This document shows positions 61,867-64,000 of a stretch of DNA of 64,000 bases, in pieces. The stretch's first letter is position 1, and the number at the start of each line of letters is the position of its first letter. Source of the stretch: Marinifilum sp. D714 (GTDB taxonomy: Bacteria > Bacteroidota > Bacteroidia > Bacteroidales > Marinifilaceae); NCBI RefSeq assembly GCF_030851345.1, contig NZ_JALPNU010000006.1, positions 62,001 through 126,000 of the forward strand, written 5' to 3'. The position numbers and the translations under genes are program-made. Below the pieces are notes generated by a model. That model was not told where the DNA came from. It worked only from the letters and a program-made list of their open reading frames with translations, and searched no databases.

Positions 61867-64000
61867 CTATTTAAAGGTAGAATCAAGTGTTTTAATCTGA
61901 ATCACACTCTTAATTTCTTCCAGTGATAATTTTGTTTCCAACTTGATGTTTACTGATTCTCCTGCCAATAAATCGAAATAATTATCAGAAAAGAATCCAT
62001 CTTCATCACCAAGGGTCAAAAATACATTCTTTGCCAACACATCCGATGATATGTTTATTTGGTAGTTTTTTTCTCCTTTAACAATTACGTACTCCACATT
62101 TGGCTTAGGCAATTTGAGATCTTTCACCGGCTTAAAATATAAGGTATTCCTTGCCACTACTTCTTCACCCATTTGCAATTCAACCAAAATCATTTCCTTG
62201 TCAGGGTTTCTGTTCTGTAAGAATGATTTAAGTTCCTGCGCAAAGAAAACTTCGCTTGAATTTTCACGGATAACAATATCTTTAATCTCCGCCCAGTTTT
62301 CTTTCCCTGAAAAATCAAGCACTCTCATGATCAATTTGGCTTTGATTTCTTTCTGATGGTCATTTACCACAGCTACCTTAATACTGTCATTTTCGGCATA
62401 AGGAGAAACCAACAAAGGTTCAAAGCCTTTTTTCACATAGTATTGTAGAGCTTTCCATTCCTGGTAATAATCAGTAGAACTCCATGACGCCACAGGCCAG
62501 CAATCATTAATCTGCCAGTACAAACTTCCCATACAATATGGCATGGCTCTTCGGTGACCTTCCAAAGCAAACTTAATTCCCTCGGCTTGCAATACATGAT
62601 TCACATACAGGAATGACTCAAAGTCCTTAGGCTTCTTGTAATCTTTTAGCATGTAATATTCAATGGTTTCATTCCCAATCGACGATCGCTGATGTGACTT
62701 CATAACCTCCGAATAGATATCGTAATCCTCGGGCTCGGCATATTTTCTTACCGATTTCATTTCCGGAAAAGATTGAAAACCATATTCGCTCATGAATCGT
62801 GCAATATGTGTAGCATAGGTTTCAAATGGTTCTTTTCCCCACCATACTCCCCAATAATGATCATCACCATTAATTAAATCCGGCTTTATGCCTGTTCCTG
62901 ATGAAGGGCTTGAGCTCCAGTAAAATCTTGACGGATCATATGTTTCCACTGCTTTAGGCAATACTTCATGGAAGATATCAGTGTAAGCTTTCCATACCTT
63001 AGCTGTTACCTCCTCGCCTTGTTCATTGGCTTGCCTTTTCCATCCCCAATTGTTCCAGGCAACCAAAATTTCGTTATTTCCGCACCAAAGAGCAATACTT
63101 GGATGATTTCTTAGTCGCTTGATATTATCTATTGCCTCCAGCTTCACATTTTCTAAAAACTCTTGGTTTCCAGGATACATGGCACAAGCAAACATGAAAT
63201 CCTGCCAGACCAAAATTCCTGCCTCATCACATAAGTCATAAAACATATCATCTTCGTAGTAACCACCTCCCCAAACGCGCAACATGTTCATATTAGATTT
63301 TTGGGCAGTAGCAATTACCTTTTTCAATTGTTCTTGACTCACTCTCGAAGGGAATATGTCATTGGGTATGTAATTGGCTCCTTTCATAAATACTGGCACA
63401 CCATTAACTTTGAAGTAGAAAGAAGTCCCCTTCTCATTCTTTTCTCTAACTAATTCTACGGTTCGAATACCAATTCTATGACTTGCTTCCTCCTTTTTAC
63501 CATTAATATTTACCTGTGCCTTGATATGATATAGGTTTTGATCTCCCAAGCCATTGGGCCACCAAAGTTTTGGGTTTTCAATATCGAAATTCAATTCGTA
63601 TTTATAAATTCCCTTTTTCAATTGTACTTCTGAAGTAGCTAACTCCACCCCATCATTCATAATGTGAATATCGGCCTGAACTTCCTGCTCTGCTTCCAGT
63701 TCAAGAACCGCTGTAAATTTGGCAAGATCTTCACTCACCTCATTTTGTACAATCTGTAAATCCTTAATTCTTGCATTGTCCCATGCTTTGAGATAGACAG
63801 GACGCCAAATACCACTAGACACCAAGCGTGGGCCCCAATCCCAACCATAATGATAGCCTGCTTTACGAGTATAGATACTTACCCTTTTATTTCCTTCAAC
63901 CTGGCCCAATTCTGCCTGATCATTCTCCGCTCCGGGATATACAAACCCATTAGCATCGTACAACTTTAAACCTTCATTAATTGGCGACTGAAACTCAATT
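61867..64000 (-). CDS. GH2 beta-mannosidase (N-terminus beyond window edge)
   Basis: Exo-acting beta-mannosidase of family GH2; about 710 codons visible and the frame stays open to the right edge, so the N-terminal sugar-binding domain is cut. Motifs: RKAGYHYGWDWGPRLVSSGIWRPV (typical of beta-mannosidases), acid/base Glu in WCGNNEILVAW, nucleophile Glu in FMSEYGFQSFPE, SLYWQINDCWPVASWS. A TTG near 63961 is not the start, since coding sequence (IEFQSPINEG) continues upstream. Whether it belongs to a second locus (mannan) outside the window is unknown. Confidence 0.93.
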   Translation of the reverse strand, partial: IEFQSPINEGLKLYDANGFVYPGAENDQAELGQVEGNKRVSIYTRKAGYHYGWDWGPRLVSSGIWRPVYLKAWDNARIKDLQIVQNEVSEDLAKFTAVLELEAEQEVQADIHIMNDGVELATSEVQLKKGIYKYELNFDIENPKLWWPNGLGDQNLYHIKAQVNINGKKEEASHRIGIRTVELVREKNEKGTSFYFKVNGVPVFMKGANYIPNDIFPSRVSQEQLKKVIATAQKSNMNMLRVWGGGYYEDDMFYDLCDEAGILVWQDFMFACAMYPGNQEFLENVKLEAIDNIKRLRNHPSIALWCGNNEILVAWNNWGWKRQANEQGEEVTAKVWKAYTDIFHEVLPKAVETYDPSRFYWSSSPSSGTGIKPDLINGDDHYWGVWWGKEPFETYATHIARFMSEYGFQSFPEMKSVRKYAEPEDYDIYSEVMKSHQRSSIGNETIEYYMLKDYKKPKDFESFLYVNHVLQAEGIKFALEGHRRAMPYCMGSLYWQINDCWPVASWSSTDYYQEWKALQYYVKKGFEPLLVSPYAENDSIKVAVVNDHQKEIKAKLIMRVLDFSGKENWAEIKDIVIRENSSEVFFAQELKSFLQNRNPDKEMILVELQMGEEVVARNTLYFKPVKDLKLPKPNVEYVIVKGEKNYQINISSDVLAKNVFLTLGDEDGFFSDNYFDLLAGESVNIKLETKLSLEEIKSVIQIKTLDSTFK

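Overview
The window looks like a chromosomal segment of a low-GC, free-living (probably marine) member of the Bacteroidota, most likely Bacteroidia of the Marinilabiliales type. The reasons are SusC/SusD pairs, lipoprotein-rich outer-membrane gene sets, a membrane-tethered sugar-sensing regulator, the Bacteroidota promoter pattern (TTG, about 19 nt, TAnnTTTG) at several starts, an archaeal/eukaryal-type ProRS, a serine palmitoyltransferase and the conserved bamD-rpoZ-coaBC-porD-recN order. The order-level placement is inference.

Positions 1-21200 are mainly housekeeping. They hold partial proS, a low-complexity lipoprotein, a FadL-like porin, the sulfate-activating cysDN pair with a long untranslated leader, fabI, the bamD operon running leftward to recN, a serine palmitoyltransferase gene, trxB, a three-gene biotin-dependent carboxyl-transfer operon (acyl-CoA carboxylase beta subunit, a 62-aa protein, and a carboxyltransferase fused to a biotin carrier) and tRNA-Pro(GGG). 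coaBC is split in this sequence at an A10 run exactly between its two enzyme domains.

Positions 21200-30270 are accessory: a GNAT-like acetyltransferase, a NYN-LOTUS protein, a stand-alone KAS III-like condensing enzyme, and a four-gene operon joining a putative outer-membrane porin to a complete glycine-betaine/proline ABC importer. Long AT-rich intergenic stretches separate these.

Positions 30270-56200 form a polysaccharide utilisation locus on the minus strand that should target beta-1,3-glucan with beta-1,6 branches (laminarin-like). Reading in the direction of transcription: a membrane-spanning propeller/Y_Y_Y/LuxR-HTH regulator, its terminator, susC, susD, a PKD/carbohydrate-binding surface lipoprotein, two GH16 lipoproteins, a sugar porter, a 1150-aa phosphorylase-like protein (GH149 type), three GH17 proteins (two without a signal peptide), a GPH symporter, a GH30 lipoprotein, a clan GH-A lipoprotein and a second GPH symporter. 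The layout suggests surface capture and endo-cleavage by SusCD and GH16, periplasmic trimming by GH30, GH17 and the GH-A enzyme, uptake by three carriers, and cytosolic hydrolysis plus phosphorolysis. Repeated TTGATGT-like words sit at the susC promoter.

Positions 56490-64000 carry an outer-membrane beta-barrel protein, a histidine kinase and an OmpR-type response regulator on the plus strand, then a convergent GH2 beta-mannosidase that runs off the right edge. The beta-barrel gene and the kinase gene share a 10-bp-spaced TTAACC/GGTTAA repeat about 30 bp upstream of their -7 elements, a candidate site for the response regulator.
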